A DNA stretch of 64,000 bases from Diphasiastrum complanatum (lineage: Eukaryota > Streptophyta > Lycopodiopsida > Lycopodiales > Lycopodiaceae), in the NCBI GenBank assembly GCA_029204225.1, contig CM055104.1, positions 38,744,527-38,808,526 on the forward strand, read 5' to 3'. A program made the translations under genes and the position numbers. The notes below the pieces were generated by a model. The model saw nothing but the letters and a program-made list of their open reading frames with translations. It made no database searches and was not told where the DNA came from. Shown in pieces: positions 36,240 through 48,384 of this stretch (position 1 is the stretch's first letter; each line of letters starts with the position of its first letter).

Positions 36240-36720
36240 AACCGCACACCCAAATTGATCTTCCTAAGTACGATGGAATTTCAGACCCTCAAATATTTCT
36301 ACAAGTCTTTGAGAATGCTTGCGATGTATATGGTGAGACATCTCCCGAAGCCATGGTCCAACTTTTCTCGATGACCATGATCGATCGAGCACATGAATGG
36401 TTCTTCAACTTGGATCATGAAGATAAATGTGATTGGTCACTCTTGAAAGAGTTCTTCATCAAATGATTCAAACTGTTTCGTTTGATAGAGAGTCTCTTTG
36501 TCAAACTAAGTAATATCATGGATGAAAAAGTACGTGACTATATCGAGCGATTTAAAAGCTTAAAAAGCCAGGTACAAGAACAACCCACGGAATCAATGCT
36601 CCTCATCTGGTTTCTAGTTGGACTTCCCAGATGGATTAGACGTGATCTCAGATCTAACGATGAATAGACATTCAGTGAATGGCAACCGACTACAAAAGTT
36701 TTGGCAGCCCGTTGAACCAG
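36240..36720 (+). pseudogene. Ty3/gypsy gag relic
   Basis: The translation gives DLPKYDGISDPQIFLQVFEN, YGETSPEAMVQLFSMTMIDR, AHEWFFNLDHEDKCDWSLLK then EFFIK, a stop, LFVKLSNIMDEKVRDYIERF and LIWFLVGLPRWIRRDLRS. This is the Retrotrans_gag pattern (F...L.G.A..W...L...I..W..L...F). Two in-frame stops. The N-terminal region from about 36030 (NPFKRWEPTRVAFAYD) may belong to it. Confidence 0.65.
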
Positions 36721-36959
36721 TTCAACCAACTTGATCCAACACCTTTGTAGTGGGTTTCTTTCCTATCCTAACCTTAACCCAAGATCTAATCAATCCAACA
36801 TCAAGGAGATGAAGTGAGTTGTCACACGTAGGTTCGTTCCCATGAGAGTGATAGTATATTTCAGATTTCAGTATAAATGGAAGATCCAGATCTAACTCTA
36901 ACATCCATTAACCCTAAGCATTAACACTACTCCATTAACACTAAGATCCACAATAAAAA

Positions 36960-37497
36960 TAGCTTACCCTTTCTCTCTTTTCCTTTCTCTCTCATAAAAA
37001 GCATAAGAACATACAATCCCAAAAACAATCAGATCCAACAATTGATAAATCCAAAAAAAGCATGAAAGATGGAGGAAAAGTGATAGACAGCAAGGACATT
37101 CATAAATCCATTTCACAAGAGAACCAATTTGCTTTATTGAAATGAAGATATGTACATGTGTAGGAAACTTGAGTTGGTCCCTTTTAATAGTAGAGAGGAG
37201 GAACCTGACCTCTAGATTCTAATATTGGTCTATTTTTGCCTCCCTAATTATTCAAATTCAAAAAAGAGTGTGAACCCATTCAAATTGGAGGGAAACCCAA
37301 CTTTATTCCCTACCTTGACATTTAGGCCCTACGACATTAAAAGTCTCGCAAAAAGGCCTAAAGTCCTTTTATTGACTTTCAACTAATCAAATTTTTATGT
37401 GTTCATTGGGTTGGACTTACACACGCAGGGTGCCAATCCCTCTCACTCATTAACTAGGGTTAGGGTTGCCTCGGGATCCTCCGCAAACCCTCCAACA
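36960..37497 (-). repeat. 3' LTR of the 37-39.8 kb element
   Basis: Starts TGTTGG (minus) and carries GGCACCCTGCGTGTGTAAGT and CCAACCCAATG. This line is shared with the LTRs starting at 43714 and 49205. Its end portion is repeated at 39655-39810. Confidence 0.6.
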
Positions 37498-37547
37498 GTA
37501 TCCCCCACCAAAACTAGTGGCGGTCCCACGACACCTGCGAGATGCAA

Positions 37548-38158
37548 TTACTGTGGGCTTTTATTTGCATCACATTGAGTCTTTATTAAATGATACTGCA
37601 CCTTCTCCATGAAATCGAGTGAGACAGTGTTGAAATTTAGGTTGTGCGACAAAAAACAACGGTGGGCTCCGACGATCCACTTTGAAGTTGTCCAAGCTGT
37701 GAAGTGAGATTCCCAGGAGCCTCTCATCATTGCTGCATGAAAATACAATCTTTAATACTATCTGACGCCATTGGCTTATTCGGATCGAATGTCAAAGTAG
37801 GAAGGCAATCATCTCATCGCGTTGCCACAGACGCCAATAGAGTGAGATCTTTTGCAAACAGTGCCGATTGCCTGACTATGGGATCAAGAGAGTGAATATA
37901 CTCCCGCTGGTATGCTTGTAGGGCTCGATGGAAGTCCACTGAGATCTCCCAGCTATAAGGTTGGTGGATGATTGGCCAATTCGGTGTATGGATAGTAACT
38001 TTGTCCATGGCCAATCCCAAATCCTTCCATTTATTCTTGCGCGACATTGGTACGTAATATGGATCTATGCGCAATTGGCGAGGGCTGGCCACATAACTCC
38101 TGATGGATTTCAGAGTTTTCTCAAAAACTGTAACTCTCCAAGCCAACTGCTCTCCCAA
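37548..38158 (-). pseudogene. Extra ORF of unknown function, copy 1
   Basis: The frame 38158-37814 reads QLAWRVTVFEKTLKSIRSYV, ASPRQLRIDPYYVP and KVTIHTPNWPIIHQPYSWEI, then LDPIVRQSALFAKDLTLL. It aligns across its length with the frame at 44236-44960 (QLEWRQQLFERGPAAIRAYV, TSPQQLRVNAHFLP, KITIQNYNWPRILSKHGWDT). A stop at about 37812 separates the end (to 37548: FTAWTTSKWIVGAHRCFL, like FQAWVNQSWLTGVHKSL). Placed just before the 3' LTR in both elements. No known domain is recognised. A gag-, envelope- or movement-like role would be speculation. Confidence 0.55.
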
Positions 38159-38421
38159 TGCAGGTATTTTATTCCATTCTTTGTCGGCCTCAATTTCAGA
38201 GGTCTTAAACTTGAGGACCCAACCACCATGTGAGGACTCATGAGGATGTTGCGCTAAAAAGCTCTAGATCTAGTCCTCGATGCTGATTGGTCGTCTGAAC
38301 AATGGTGTGGTCCTTGATGAAAATGGACTTGCTTGCATTGTATGTGAAACTAGCTGTTCTTCTTGGACTTTGGGGGCTCCACCCGTTCCATGCCTGAATC
38401 CAATCATGTATCCATTCTTGT

Positions 38422-39360
38422 CTAATCCTGGTGCTGAGGCAAGAACTGTGGCATCAATGGAACTGGAATTTGAGGCCCGGCTTCCAACACCTGAGTGGCG
38501 GCTTTCTCATAATCCTTTATAATGCCCTTGGCCTTGCCTAACTCAGTGGTTGCCTTTCTTTTGAGTTTATCAAATTTTTTCTGAAACTCTGCCAGTGCAG
38601 TATGGTAGGTTTCCACTTTGCGGAACAAGTATCTGATCTCATCCGGTGTGATTGGATGATCGAGCACTTGGCCAAGTCTATAAATAGAAATCGCGTTCAA
38701 GGTGGTCGCGTCTAATTCACCTTGAAGTCATTCACGTTCTAATGCTGCTAAGTCCAACTGTCCGACTAGCAACAAGACCTGTTGTTTTGAATCTTGGACG
38801 GCCTTGTCATGTGTTGTTAGAAGTGCATTCTGAAGAGTCGCCACATAGTCTTCTAGTCGTTGAGCGGACTCATTGGCCTTCTTCAAATCAGCTTCGGACT
38901 TTGCCTCGTCTTGCTTGACAATCGTCAGCTTCTAGTTGATCTGAATAATCTTCTGGCTAATCATGGTATTCTCTATCCCAAGATCGGTGATGTGCTTGGA
39001 CATGTCTTTCTTTTCATCAATCATGGTCTGGATCACGCACGCAAGGTTAGAAACAAGACTCATTGCATCACCAAAATCTACGGTAGTAAGCACAGCAACA
39101 GCAGGAGCAACAAGAGTAGGTCCGGTAGGAATCGTGCTAACTGGCCTCTGTTGTGTGGCCAGTTCTTCTTCTTCAAATATATCTTCAGCTTCAAAACCCT
39201 CTGGCACTATGGCGTCGAATTGCTTTGCAGAGATAACAACATGATCGACCCTAAGAGTGTCTGTCAACTGGATCTTGCTGGTTGATCTGGAAGGAATCAT
39301 TAAATCCCGTAGCGGTATCATGGAACTATTTGAATTATCTTCCAAGGGATTGGAGTTCAA
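38422..39360 (-). pseudogene. Coiled-coil protein of the LTR element, two stop codons
   Basis: About 313 codons in one frame, interrupted only by TAG at 38932-38934 and TGA near 38730. The N-terminal part is acidic (VPEGFEAEDIFEEEELATQQ). Residues after about 120 form long heptads (DEAKSEADLKKANESAQRLE, FQKKFDKLKRKATTELGKAK). The end is proline-rich. No family recognised; a structural, gag-like role is an inference from its place ahead of the extra ORF. Confidence 0.45.
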
Positions 39361-39829
39361 AGGGTCCAGGGCTAGTGGGCATTACAAAAGTCTCATCTGG
39401 GCCTAGTGGGTTGCAATCATCGAACATATCAATGAATGATTGTGTGTTTGGAGAAATGACTCGGATCTGTGGGGGAGAGGTGGCCTGGATAGCTATGACT
39501 GGAATGGTAGATCCAATTGTCACAGACTGACCTTGTGAGGAAGCAGGGATGAGGGATTGATCAATGGATTGAGGGATATGTAATTCAGTGCGGATAGCAG
39601 CGGGGGGGGTGGAAGCGTAGCTGAAGATGTCTACCTAGTACGACAGTGTGACGCACTTACTCTTTCTCTCTCTCCCTTTTCTCTCATAAAAAGTATAGAA
39701 ACATGCAATCCCAACAATAATCAGATCCAACAATCGATAAATCCAAAGAAAGCATGAAAGATGGAGGAAAAGTGATAGAGAGCAAGGACATTCATAAATC
39801 CATTCCTTCAAAAGTTCATTACTTGAATT

Positions 39830-40057
39830 CATCTTTATGCAATGTAATGCAACTCTACATCTCTTTTTCTACTTTGCCAATTCAACTCCTCCTTGAGGTT
39901 CTACTTCCACCTCAAGTACTATGTCATAAATATCATGAAGTACAAGTAAAGACTCCATTCGAACTATCCAAGTAGCATAATTAGTGGATGTAAGCCTTTC
40001 ACTAGCTTCAAGCAAAAAACCACCCATTGATGCCATTTTTTGAATGTGAAAAAGCAC
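39830..40057 (-). pseudogene. Copia gag N terminus
   Basis: MASMGGFLLEASERLTSTNY, ATWIVRMESLLVLHDIYDIV then a stop and KKRCRVALHYIKMNSSNELL. This is the DUF4219/UBN2-like start of copia gag (NY..W...M...L). A second relic of the same region is at 49412. Confidence 0.6.
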
Positions 40058-40624
40058 TAGAAACTCCTATGGTTTCTCTAAGAGATCTGAGCCTAAAGTC
40101 TTCTAGCAATTAGAAAGCTTATAGACACAATCCTATCATCATGAACCAATCTAGAATGATGAAATTTAGATTATAGACTCAAACTTGCAAAATCACTCCT
40201 TAATCTACGATTTTTAGCAATATCTCTCTTCAACTTCAACATAACACTCAAAAAATCAGAGTAGATCAATCAATGCACCTAATTCAAGCTTCAAATTTAA
40301 TTTTTTGGCTGATCTAATCCAAGAACTAATCAAGGGGTTAGATTCTCTATAGAAAATGCTTGATTTTGTACTAAAAATCACTCAAATTGGGTGTGTGAGT
40401 CGAATTGTACAAATTTTTGAAATTTCTCAGCCAAAATCGGAGCTGTACGGCCTCACACATGTGAAAAGGGTTCCTACAGCCCACAACAAGTTTTGGTCCA
40501 AAAATTTTGAGGATATCTATCAAATCCAACTCGCTACCCAAATTTTGACTAGTTTCCTAAAACTTGCTAATTTTGGCTTTGATTTGGATCAACCATATCA
40601 ATTTCAATAAAACCTCTTGTACTT

Positions 40625-40637
40625 GGCTCTGATACCA
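40625..40637 (-). promoter_or_regulatory. Copia primer-binding site (initiator tRNA-Met)
   Basis: TGGTATCAGAGCC on the minus strand, complementary to the 3' end of initiator tRNA-Met, right after an LTR end in CACA. Confidence 0.65.
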
Positions 40638-41409
40638 TGTGAAAAAAGTACAAAATGGACCAAGAGTGGATCCTAATCTGACCCTCAAGAGGGATTGGAT
40701 GTTAGATTTACTTGATCTATCAATCTACAAAATATTAAGATCAATCTAGATCAATTCTAGACATAAAATCTTAACAAGAACAATCATTTAATGAAGGTAA
40801 ATGTACTTGCTGGTTTCACACGTGTGAAACCCTTTCAGAGTACGGACTCCAACCTGAAAATAAAGTACACTATGATAGAACCTCAAAACAATCAAAACAA
40901 ATGTAGACAAATAGAGAGAATTACACAAAATTGCTTCCAAAACCAAGATTGATGTTTCATATTGATTGTGGCCAAATATGCCTCTATATATACACTTTTC
41001 GGAGCTCCAGGTACTGATCATGCATCAAATCTCACACGTGTGAGGATGCCTTGTCATCATCATGCAGTTTTGACACTTGGATCAAACTTTCTATTTTGGA
41101 CATTTTTGGTCCAATTTCCTACTATATGGAGATCTTCATAGAAATCTTCTAGAAGCAAAAACTCACCTACTTCAGCTTTTTCCACACATGTGAGTTGTCC
41201 TCTACACATGGGATGTGACATCTATCAAAAGTATTTGGCTTATGCAATGAATAGATTGATGTCATGTGTCATATATCTAGAAAACTAGTTTTTGGCTTTT
41301 TAGCCACTAGAACTTGACTTAAATCATATGTACAACATATATGATTATGGTACATGACAAGTACACTAGTTTCATATGTGGATAAAATGATGATTTTTCA
41401 GAATCACTA

Positions 41410-42800
41410 TCAAATAATAATTTTAGGATTTCCTGAGAACAAACCCTTGCAGACTAGTATGCACTTGTATCTCAGTCAGTTTTATCTATTAATCAAGCTG
41501 CAAGAGTTACTTTCAAAGGAAACTCAAAAAATCTTGAAAAAAGTTGCAAAATTTTAAGATTTTCTGGGAAAAAACCCTCTCAAACTAGTATGCACTTGTA
41601 TCTCAATCAAATCCAGTTGCTTACCAAGCTGCGAGAGTTACCTCCCAAGGAAACTTAAAAAATCTTGAAAAAAGTGCATTTTTTTTGGGTTTTTTTTGCA
41701 AAATTTTAAGATTTTATGAGAACAAACCCTTGCAGACTGGTATGCACTTGTATCTTAGTCAGATTCAGCTGCTCAATAAGTTGCGAGAGTTACTTCCCAA
41801 GAAAACTCAAAAAATCTTGGAAAAAGTTCATTTTTTGGGGGTTTTTTTGCAAAATTTTAAGATTTTCTGAGAACAAACCCTCCCAGACTGGTATGCACTT
41901 GTATCTCAGTAAGATTCATCTGCTCACCAAGCTGAAAGAGTTAATTTCAAACTCAAAAAATCTTGAAAAAAGTGCATTTTTTGGGATTTTTTTGCAAGTT
42001 TTTTAGATTTCCTGAGAACAAACCCTTGCAGACTTGTATGCACTTGTATCTCAGTCAATTTTATCTGCTCACCAATAAGTGCATTTTTTTGGGGTTTTTT
42101 GCAAAATTTTAAGATTTTCTGGGAACAAACCCTTTCAGACTGGTATGCACTTGTATCTCAGTCAGATTCAGTTGCTCACCAAGCTGCGAGGGTTACTTCC
42201 CAAGGAAACTTAAAAAATCTTGAAAAAAGTGTATTTTTTGGGGGTTTTTTGGGCCAATTTTGAGATTTTCTGGGAACTAATCTTTGCAGGTTGGTATGTG
42301 CTTGTATGAGTCAAATACACTTGCTTACCAAGCTGCGAGAGTTACTTCCCAGACAAACTCATAAATTTGCTATCTGAGAAGGTTCTAGGCCACTTTTTGC
42401 TCTTGGGAACCTTCACATTGGCAGTTGTTTTAGGATCTAACTCTCGCAGACTTTTGTGTGTCCTTGTCTCAGTGAGATGGAACTTTAGAGAGCTTTGCGA
42501 AGGTTACTTCCCAAGGAAACTCAAAAATTTGTTGTCTGAGAAGGTTCTAGGCCACTTTTTGCTCTTGGAAACCTTCACAAGGGCACTTTTTTTGGGATCT
42601 AACTCTTGTAGACTTCTCTGTGTCCTTGTCTCAGTGAGATGGAACCCCATAGAGCTCTGCGAAGGTTAGGTTTGAGTTTTGAATTTTTTTTTAATTTTTA
42701 CAAAGGATTTTTTAATTTTTTTGGGTTTTTCTCTGTTTTTTCAAAATCGGATGGAAACTAATCCTCACGGGCTTCTATGCAGGTCTGGGACAGTACTCTG
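41410..42800 (-). repeat. Tandem array, about 151 bp x 10, in a gypsy leader
   Basis: The anchor CAGAC(T)...TGCACTTGTATCTCAGT recurs near 41450, 41581, 41733, 41884, 42029, 42136, 42287, 42447, 42609 and 42762 (spacings 107-162, mostly about 151). Each unit also has GCGAGAGTTACTTCCCAAGG and a T-rich GTGCATTTTTTGGGG stretch. A related unit occurs at 47870-48010 in the next element's leader. The array lies downstream of the primer-binding site at 43150. Confidence 0.8.
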
Positions 42801-43149
42801 GAGCTGTTGCCAGTCATGCGAAGGTTTATGCCCATTGGTTTTTGAGAGATCAAAATCTGATGAGATTTTGCCTCTCTTTTTCCCTCCTTTTTATTGATTT
42901 TTATGGATTTTATGGATTAATGAAGGGATTGGGTGCTTGGATTTGATCCTCCCACCCCACAATCTCTCCCTACAGTGCAAACAAACAAAAAAATCACGAA
43001 AAAACAGCAAAAACTAACACTAGTCACACTATTCTACCCTTATAATTCGATTTTTGATGAAAAAGGATGATGAGAGAGAAGAAAGAGAGAGATAGAGGAA
43101 AAGAGAAAGAGATTAAGAAAGCTATGCGACGAAACGAGTGTGTGGCGCT

Positions 43150-43166
43150 CCCCGGCAACGACGCCA
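43150..43166 (-). promoter_or_regulatory. Primer-binding site, tRNA-Asp type
   Basis: The minus strand reads TGGCGTCGTTGCCGGGG, complementary (one mismatch) to the 3' end of plant tRNA-Asp, as in many gypsy elements. The LTR end adjoins at 43167. Confidence 0.65.
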
Positions 43167-43714
<548 letters not shown>

Positions 43715-44235
43715 GTACTTTAAGTGGTGGGACCCACTTGTTTATTATTGTCCAGAAAATATCCACAACAGATGCTTGGCTCTCCAATTTGGTAGAGTTT
43801 CCTCCTTCCCATTAAGCATGAAAAAGAGAGTACATGAGGTGCCTTTTTACAAACGGGAAAGGCCCTTGCCTCAAAATACTATTGGCTAATATGTACACTA
43901 AACCTATCCATTCATCTTGGACCCAACTTGATCCAAAGGTCTTAAAAAAGTACATTGGATTTCACATGATTCATGTGAGTCTCCATTTCGACCCAACTTT
44001 AAAATAATAGACTTCTAAGTTTAAAATGACTTTGGGCCTCAAGTTTTATTTTAATTACAAAGGGGCCCAAGTCTATTATTCTATTTACAACTCAACTTGC
44101 GTGGTCATTGGGTTATGGGCTTATACGTGCAGAATGCCATGCCCTCGCAACATATTTTATCAGCCAATATTATTTATTTACAATATGTTGGGAATACCCC
44201 CAATAAGACCCACTGCCTGAAGTAGTGCCGGTCCC

Positions 44236-44960
44236 TCAGCACTCTGCCGGTTTAGTACAAAGTCTTCTTGCCCGCCTCTGGTGGATCAGATAGCCAATGA
44301 CATCTTCCATGAAGTTTATTCGGTCCAGCTTCTTCAAGTCCTTGGGCCTGTGAAGAGACTTGTGGACTCCTGTTAGCCAGCTTTGGTTGACCCACGCTTG
44401 GAATCTGCGCGTCCAGGGATTGCCAAGGAATGCGGCTCGGTAGTAAACTCGAACTACTAGAAGCTGATCTTCCACTTTTTCTGAGGCTAATGCCGTATTT
44501 GGATCAAAAAATATTGGGAGGAAAAAATTGTCCCACTTCGTTTCGATGCCCATTAGATGCTCTAAGTCTCGGGCGTAAGTGGCTGCCCCGGGGACTGTTG
44601 GGTCAGGGCAGTTGAAATACTTATTAGAAAATTGGGTGAGAGTCCTTTGGGCGTCTACATCCGTATCCCAACCGTGCTTTGAAAGAATTCTCGGCCAATT
44701 ATAATTCTGGATGGTGATTTTGTCCAGAGGAGTGCCGCATTCTGCCCATTTGGATCATCGTGTGCATGGCAGAAAATGCGCGTTCACCCTTAGCTGTTGT
44801 GGACTGGTCACATAGGCCCTGATGGCCGCAGGGCCCCGTTCGAATAGCTGCTGACGCCACTCAAGTTGTGGTTGGAGGGCGGGTATTGCTTGCAGCTTGT
44901 TGTCTTTTATGGTTTGTGACGAAAAGGATATCTACCAACCACCCTTGAAGACTCGTGGGA
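44236..44960 (-). pseudogene. Extra ORF of unknown function, copy 2
   Basis: The intact part 44553-44236 reads WDNFFLPIFFDPNTALASEK, FLGNPWTRRFQAWVNQSW, LTGVHKSLHRPKDLKKLDRI and DVIGYLIHQRRARRL. Upstream to 44960 the frame continues with stops (QLEWRQQLFERGPAAIRAYV, TSPQQLRVNAHFLPC). It is homologous to copy 1 at 37548-38158 and, like it, lies directly before the 3' LTR. Confidence 0.55.
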
Positions 44961-45633
44961 ATATCTGGATAGGAATTCATTGATCTTTTCCTCCACAGTT
45001 TTGGATTCCGTCCTTGCGAAATGTTGAAACAACCAGAAAGTTGTTCAACAGATGTGCAATCACCTGAAAGACTGGTTCCATAATAGCCTCTATCAGGTAC
45101 CCGTTGTTAGTTTGGATTGAAATTTTTGGTGTAGTCTGGGTGACGAAAGGTTTTATTAGGGCTTTTGCCTAACGATGAGAGATGGGCTGCGGTAAGGTAT
45201 AATTCTTGAAGGTCTCAGACATCTCATGAACTGGTGCTCGTCGAGATTCCTCTCTCAGCATCTTTTGATTTTTCATCATCTGAGAGGAGGATGACGTTGT
45301 ATCAGAGTTCATCCTGATTGACTTCAAAGAATCCAACACCTTTTATTTGTCTCTTTTTGTCATATCGGTGGATTCGTCCTTGTTGTCTTTCTTCGAAACT
45401 GGTGTGACATTCGCCTCGTGGTTGCAAATATCAACATCCACTATAGCTATAGCTTCTTAGGGTAGATCACTCCATCGGATCACCTGGTTGTAGCATTGCT
45501 TCAACTGGTTCTTCTTATTCGTAGGTACCCTTGGTGGATCTATCCTTGAAACTTTCGCCATAGCAGATGTTTGTGACGGTTGAGCTAGTACTTTCTTAAT
45601 TTCGTAACGATCTGGGTCCATGTGCTGTAGGAC

Positions 45634-45984
45634 CTACTCATCAGTCAACTCAGTCTCCTTGTTGTAAGTCAGAGCATGTTGCCAAGGGACTAAATCATCG
45701 TCCATTGGGTTCTCAATAGATTTTGCTGACAACCGTGCTACGTTTATCATATTCACTCCAAATGTAATTGGTGTGTCCACGGTGTAACACTTGGGTGAAG
45801 ATGTGTTGGGTTCAAGGTCTGATTCGTATTGACATGCTTGGTAGTCAATCGTTGCTAATGCCTCCGTCCATCCCACAACATCCGTCTCTAAATCGTAGTG
45901 ACCACCCTTGGCTTGTCTTGGGCGATCTATTGTGTGATCTATCGTGGATGACCCGTCATCAGCCTTGGGTGCAATAGGTTTCAT
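45634..45984 (-). pseudogene. Linker region after gypsy protease
   Basis: A 116-codon acidic frame (ETDVVGWTEALATIDYQACQ, DDDLVPWQHALTYNKE), in the place between protease and RT in gypsy polyproteins. No catalytic motif. Confidence 0.4.
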
Positions 45985-45987
45985 CGC

Positions 45988-46372
45988 TCATGTGATTGGA
46001 TCGACCTTTATAACCTGCTCTCTATTCTCAAAGGTGAGTTTTCTCGTATCCCAGTTGTGTACTACTTGCGCAGTCCTCAACCATGATCTTCCCAGTAAAA
46101 CACGATATGCAGATGGAGATTCAAGTATATCCATTACTACAAAGGTGATCACAAACTGCATGCCCGCTATTTTTACAGGGATATCGGCAACCACACCCTT
46201 CGGTTTTACACAAGATTGATCCGCTAGCTTGATAGCGAATATTGTTGGCTTCAATCCCTATAAACCCCACTTTTGGTACAAAGTAGTGGAGATCAAATTG
46301 ACACTTGATCCTCCACTGCTGGCTCGTCCTCAAATCTCTTGTGTTTGATTGGCAGGGTGATGTGTTCCTCAC
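45988..46372 (-). pseudogene. Gypsy retropepsin-like protease
   Basis: GGSSVNLISTTLYQKWGL occupies the active-site position, where plant gypsy proteases usually have D(S/G)G; here the residue before GG is Ser. It is followed by VKPKGVVADIPVKIAGMQFV, TFVVMDILESPSAYRVLLGR and SWLRTAQVVHNW, typical of the second half of these proteases. A frame change at about 46260 and the lost Asp suggest no activity. Confidence 0.6.
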
Positions 46373-46376
46373 TTTT

Positions 46377-47687
46377 TCACGCTGTCCCGATGTGGAGGAC
46401 GTTACTAGTCTCTTCGTAGCCTGTACAATATATGAGCTCTGATGCTATCGGCTCCGTGTCCGCTTTGGCCCATTCAACCAGAAGGCTTTTAACTTGTGGT
46501 GCAATCCGCAGTAACTCCCCGAGGGGTAAACTAACACGGCTCGCCAACAGGCTTGTGAGCCTTTCAGTGTGCGGTTCCTCGGGCTCTACCATGTGGAAAG
46601 GTGGTTCATGACAATGCAATCGATCGTTTTGATCAGTGTGCAATGGTGAGCCCGTTCGTGGTTCCTGTTCGCCATCAGCAAGAGGTTCCATAGGGTTGTC
46701 CTTTTCTTGCTCTTTTTCCTCCGCTTGTGCTCTCTGTACCCAATGCCGTATCTTCTGGTACTGTCTCCTTTCTTTCCTCACATTCGGATATGGCGCTGAA
46801 GTTGAGGGTTGGTCATCAGTGATCGATGGTGGTGGTGAGGGAGCCAATTCCTTCCTCTTCTGTGCTCGTATAAGCTAACACAAGGGCATGAAATTGTTGC
46901 CTTTCCAGTGGCATCTCCGCTGGAACTGTTGCATGTTGTATTGCAATGAAATTCAATGGTGCGCTGGTTCCAGGTCTCAATGGACAATTCTTGCAGCAAT
47001 GTCTATAACTGCATTCTCGACAGAAGAATGTATATTGTCCCTTTAAGGACATTCAACAATTCTGTGTCCTTCACCACATCCGTAGCAGCCATAATTTCTT
47101 CCACCTTGACACTGAGCTTGAGCTGCATAGGCCGCAATATATTCATTTATGGCAGGATCCATAAATGGTTCATCCGGCCCATACTATTGTTGCTGCTCAG
47201 GTTGAGGTGGTACTGGCATCTCTGGTTTTACTGTTGTCAAGTTTATGTGGGCCACTTGTTGATTGGCTGGCCCCGGTGGTGCAAGTAAGGCCATACACTA
47301 TTGATTATTCGGTGCGTCGTACCTCGGTGCCGCATTTGGTACCCCTTGATGATATGGATAAGAAGTCTGATAAGGACTCCTTTTTTGTTGAACAATTCGG
47401 GGGTTAAATGGGCAAAATGTCGTATCGTGCAATGTTGCATTGCACAAATGGCAAAATCTATGGGTCAGTCTCAGATTTTGCTTTAGAACTGGGCACTCGT
47501 TTGCTGTATGGTTTTGAGTGCATACTGAACACCATATATTTTTGCGTCGGGGATACTGTAGCTGGTTCTGTTCTAGTAGATTTGGCGTTGCTGCTACAAC
47601 TCCTCGTAAGGCTTTCAATTTCTGGTCAAACTGCGCCGTAAGCTGCTCCATATTCTGTTTGTGTAATTTTGTCATTTGTTCCATCAA
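46377..47687 (-). pseudogene. Gypsy gag C terminus with zinc knuckles
   Basis: MEQLTAQFDQKLKALRGVVA precedes two knuckles, CSVCTQNHTANEC (C-x2-C-x3-H-x4-C) and CHLCNATLHDTTFC (C-x2-C-x4-H-x4-C), then a proline/glutamine tail (47687-47298). After a frame change, CRECSYRHCCKNC (about 47020) and a Pro/Glu-rich frame (46847-46377) with VKSLLVEWAKADTEPIASEL lead toward the protease. Gag binds and packages element RNA. Confidence 0.6.
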
Positions 47688-48367
47688 CAGTTATGTAGAT
47701 AGAGTGAAAGCAATTGATGATGATGATGCTATTGATGGAGTAGGAGTATGGGTGGATGGATATTCGTTGTTTGATCCCTCATTCTCTTCCCTAATAGCAT
47801 CCTCCATAGCTTCTTGTAGAGTAGCGTACTACTCCCATCATTTCAATTCTCTCTTGAACTGAAAATTTTAGTGTCTGCGAGGGTTCTTTGGTAATTTCCC
47901 GTCTTTTTTCCACTGGAAACTCTCGCACAGACACTTAGACAGTGAAATAACTCTCACAAGCTTCTCTGTGTCCTCTCACTGAGATAGAACTTAGGGCTCT
48001 GCGAGAGTTCTGGTAAAGATTTGTATTTTTTTTGGATTTTTACAAGGGTTTTTTGAATTTTTATGTCGTGCAAGGGTTAACTTTCACTGGTTTTGGAGAT
48101 ATTAAAATCTGATGAGATTTTAGGTTCTTTTTTTCTCTCCAAAATGCAGATTGGTGTGTTTTTTTTTGGGTTTTCTTAGATTTTGGTTTGGATGTCAAGC
48201 CCTTAGAGGCAGTTCAGGGCCTCCTCTCACACCTCCTCCGCTAACTGTGAACAGTCCAAACACAAAGAAATACAGAAAACTAACTCAACACGCAAAAATC
48301 TACCTAAAACTACTCCAAAAAGCAAGAAATAGCTAAACTGCAGCTATACTAGTTAGTGGAAACCTAC

Positions 48368-48384
48368 CCCCGGCAACGGTGCCA
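48368..48384 (-). promoter_or_regulatory. Primer-binding site, tRNA-Asp type
   Basis: TGGCACCGTTGCCGGGG on the minus strand, immediately after the LTR. Confidence 0.65.

Larger units (their letters stand above)
36960..39810 (-). mobile_element. Short LTR element lacking pol, with coiled-coil ORF and extra ORF
   Basis: The 3' LTR is 37497-36960; it begins TGTTGGAGGG and ends near GGGTAAG. The matching end of the 5' LTR is at 39810-39655 (about 90% identical to 37120-36965). The rest of the 5' LTR was lost where copia sequence starts at 39811. The interior is only about 2.1 kb and holds two ORFs, with no RT or integrase. Ahead of the 3' LTR lies GGGACCGCCACTAG, shared with the element at 44.2 kb. 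Confidence 0.55.
39811..41345 (-). mobile_element. Copia 5' fragment: LTR, primer-binding site and gag start
   Basis: TGGTATCAGAGCC at 40637-40625 (minus) is the usual initiator tRNA-Met primer-binding site of plant copia elements. Upstream sequence (40638 to about 41345) is LTR-like, with repeated CACACGTGTG words. Downstream, gag begins at about 40033. The element is cut at 39810/39811 against a gypsy-type LTR piece. The LTR outer limit is approximate. Confidence 0.6.

Noticed and set aside
41410-42800. CRISPR-like or rDNA spacer array
   Set aside because: Units of about 151 bp are diverged, have no unique spacers and lie in a plant retroelement leader behind a primer-binding site.
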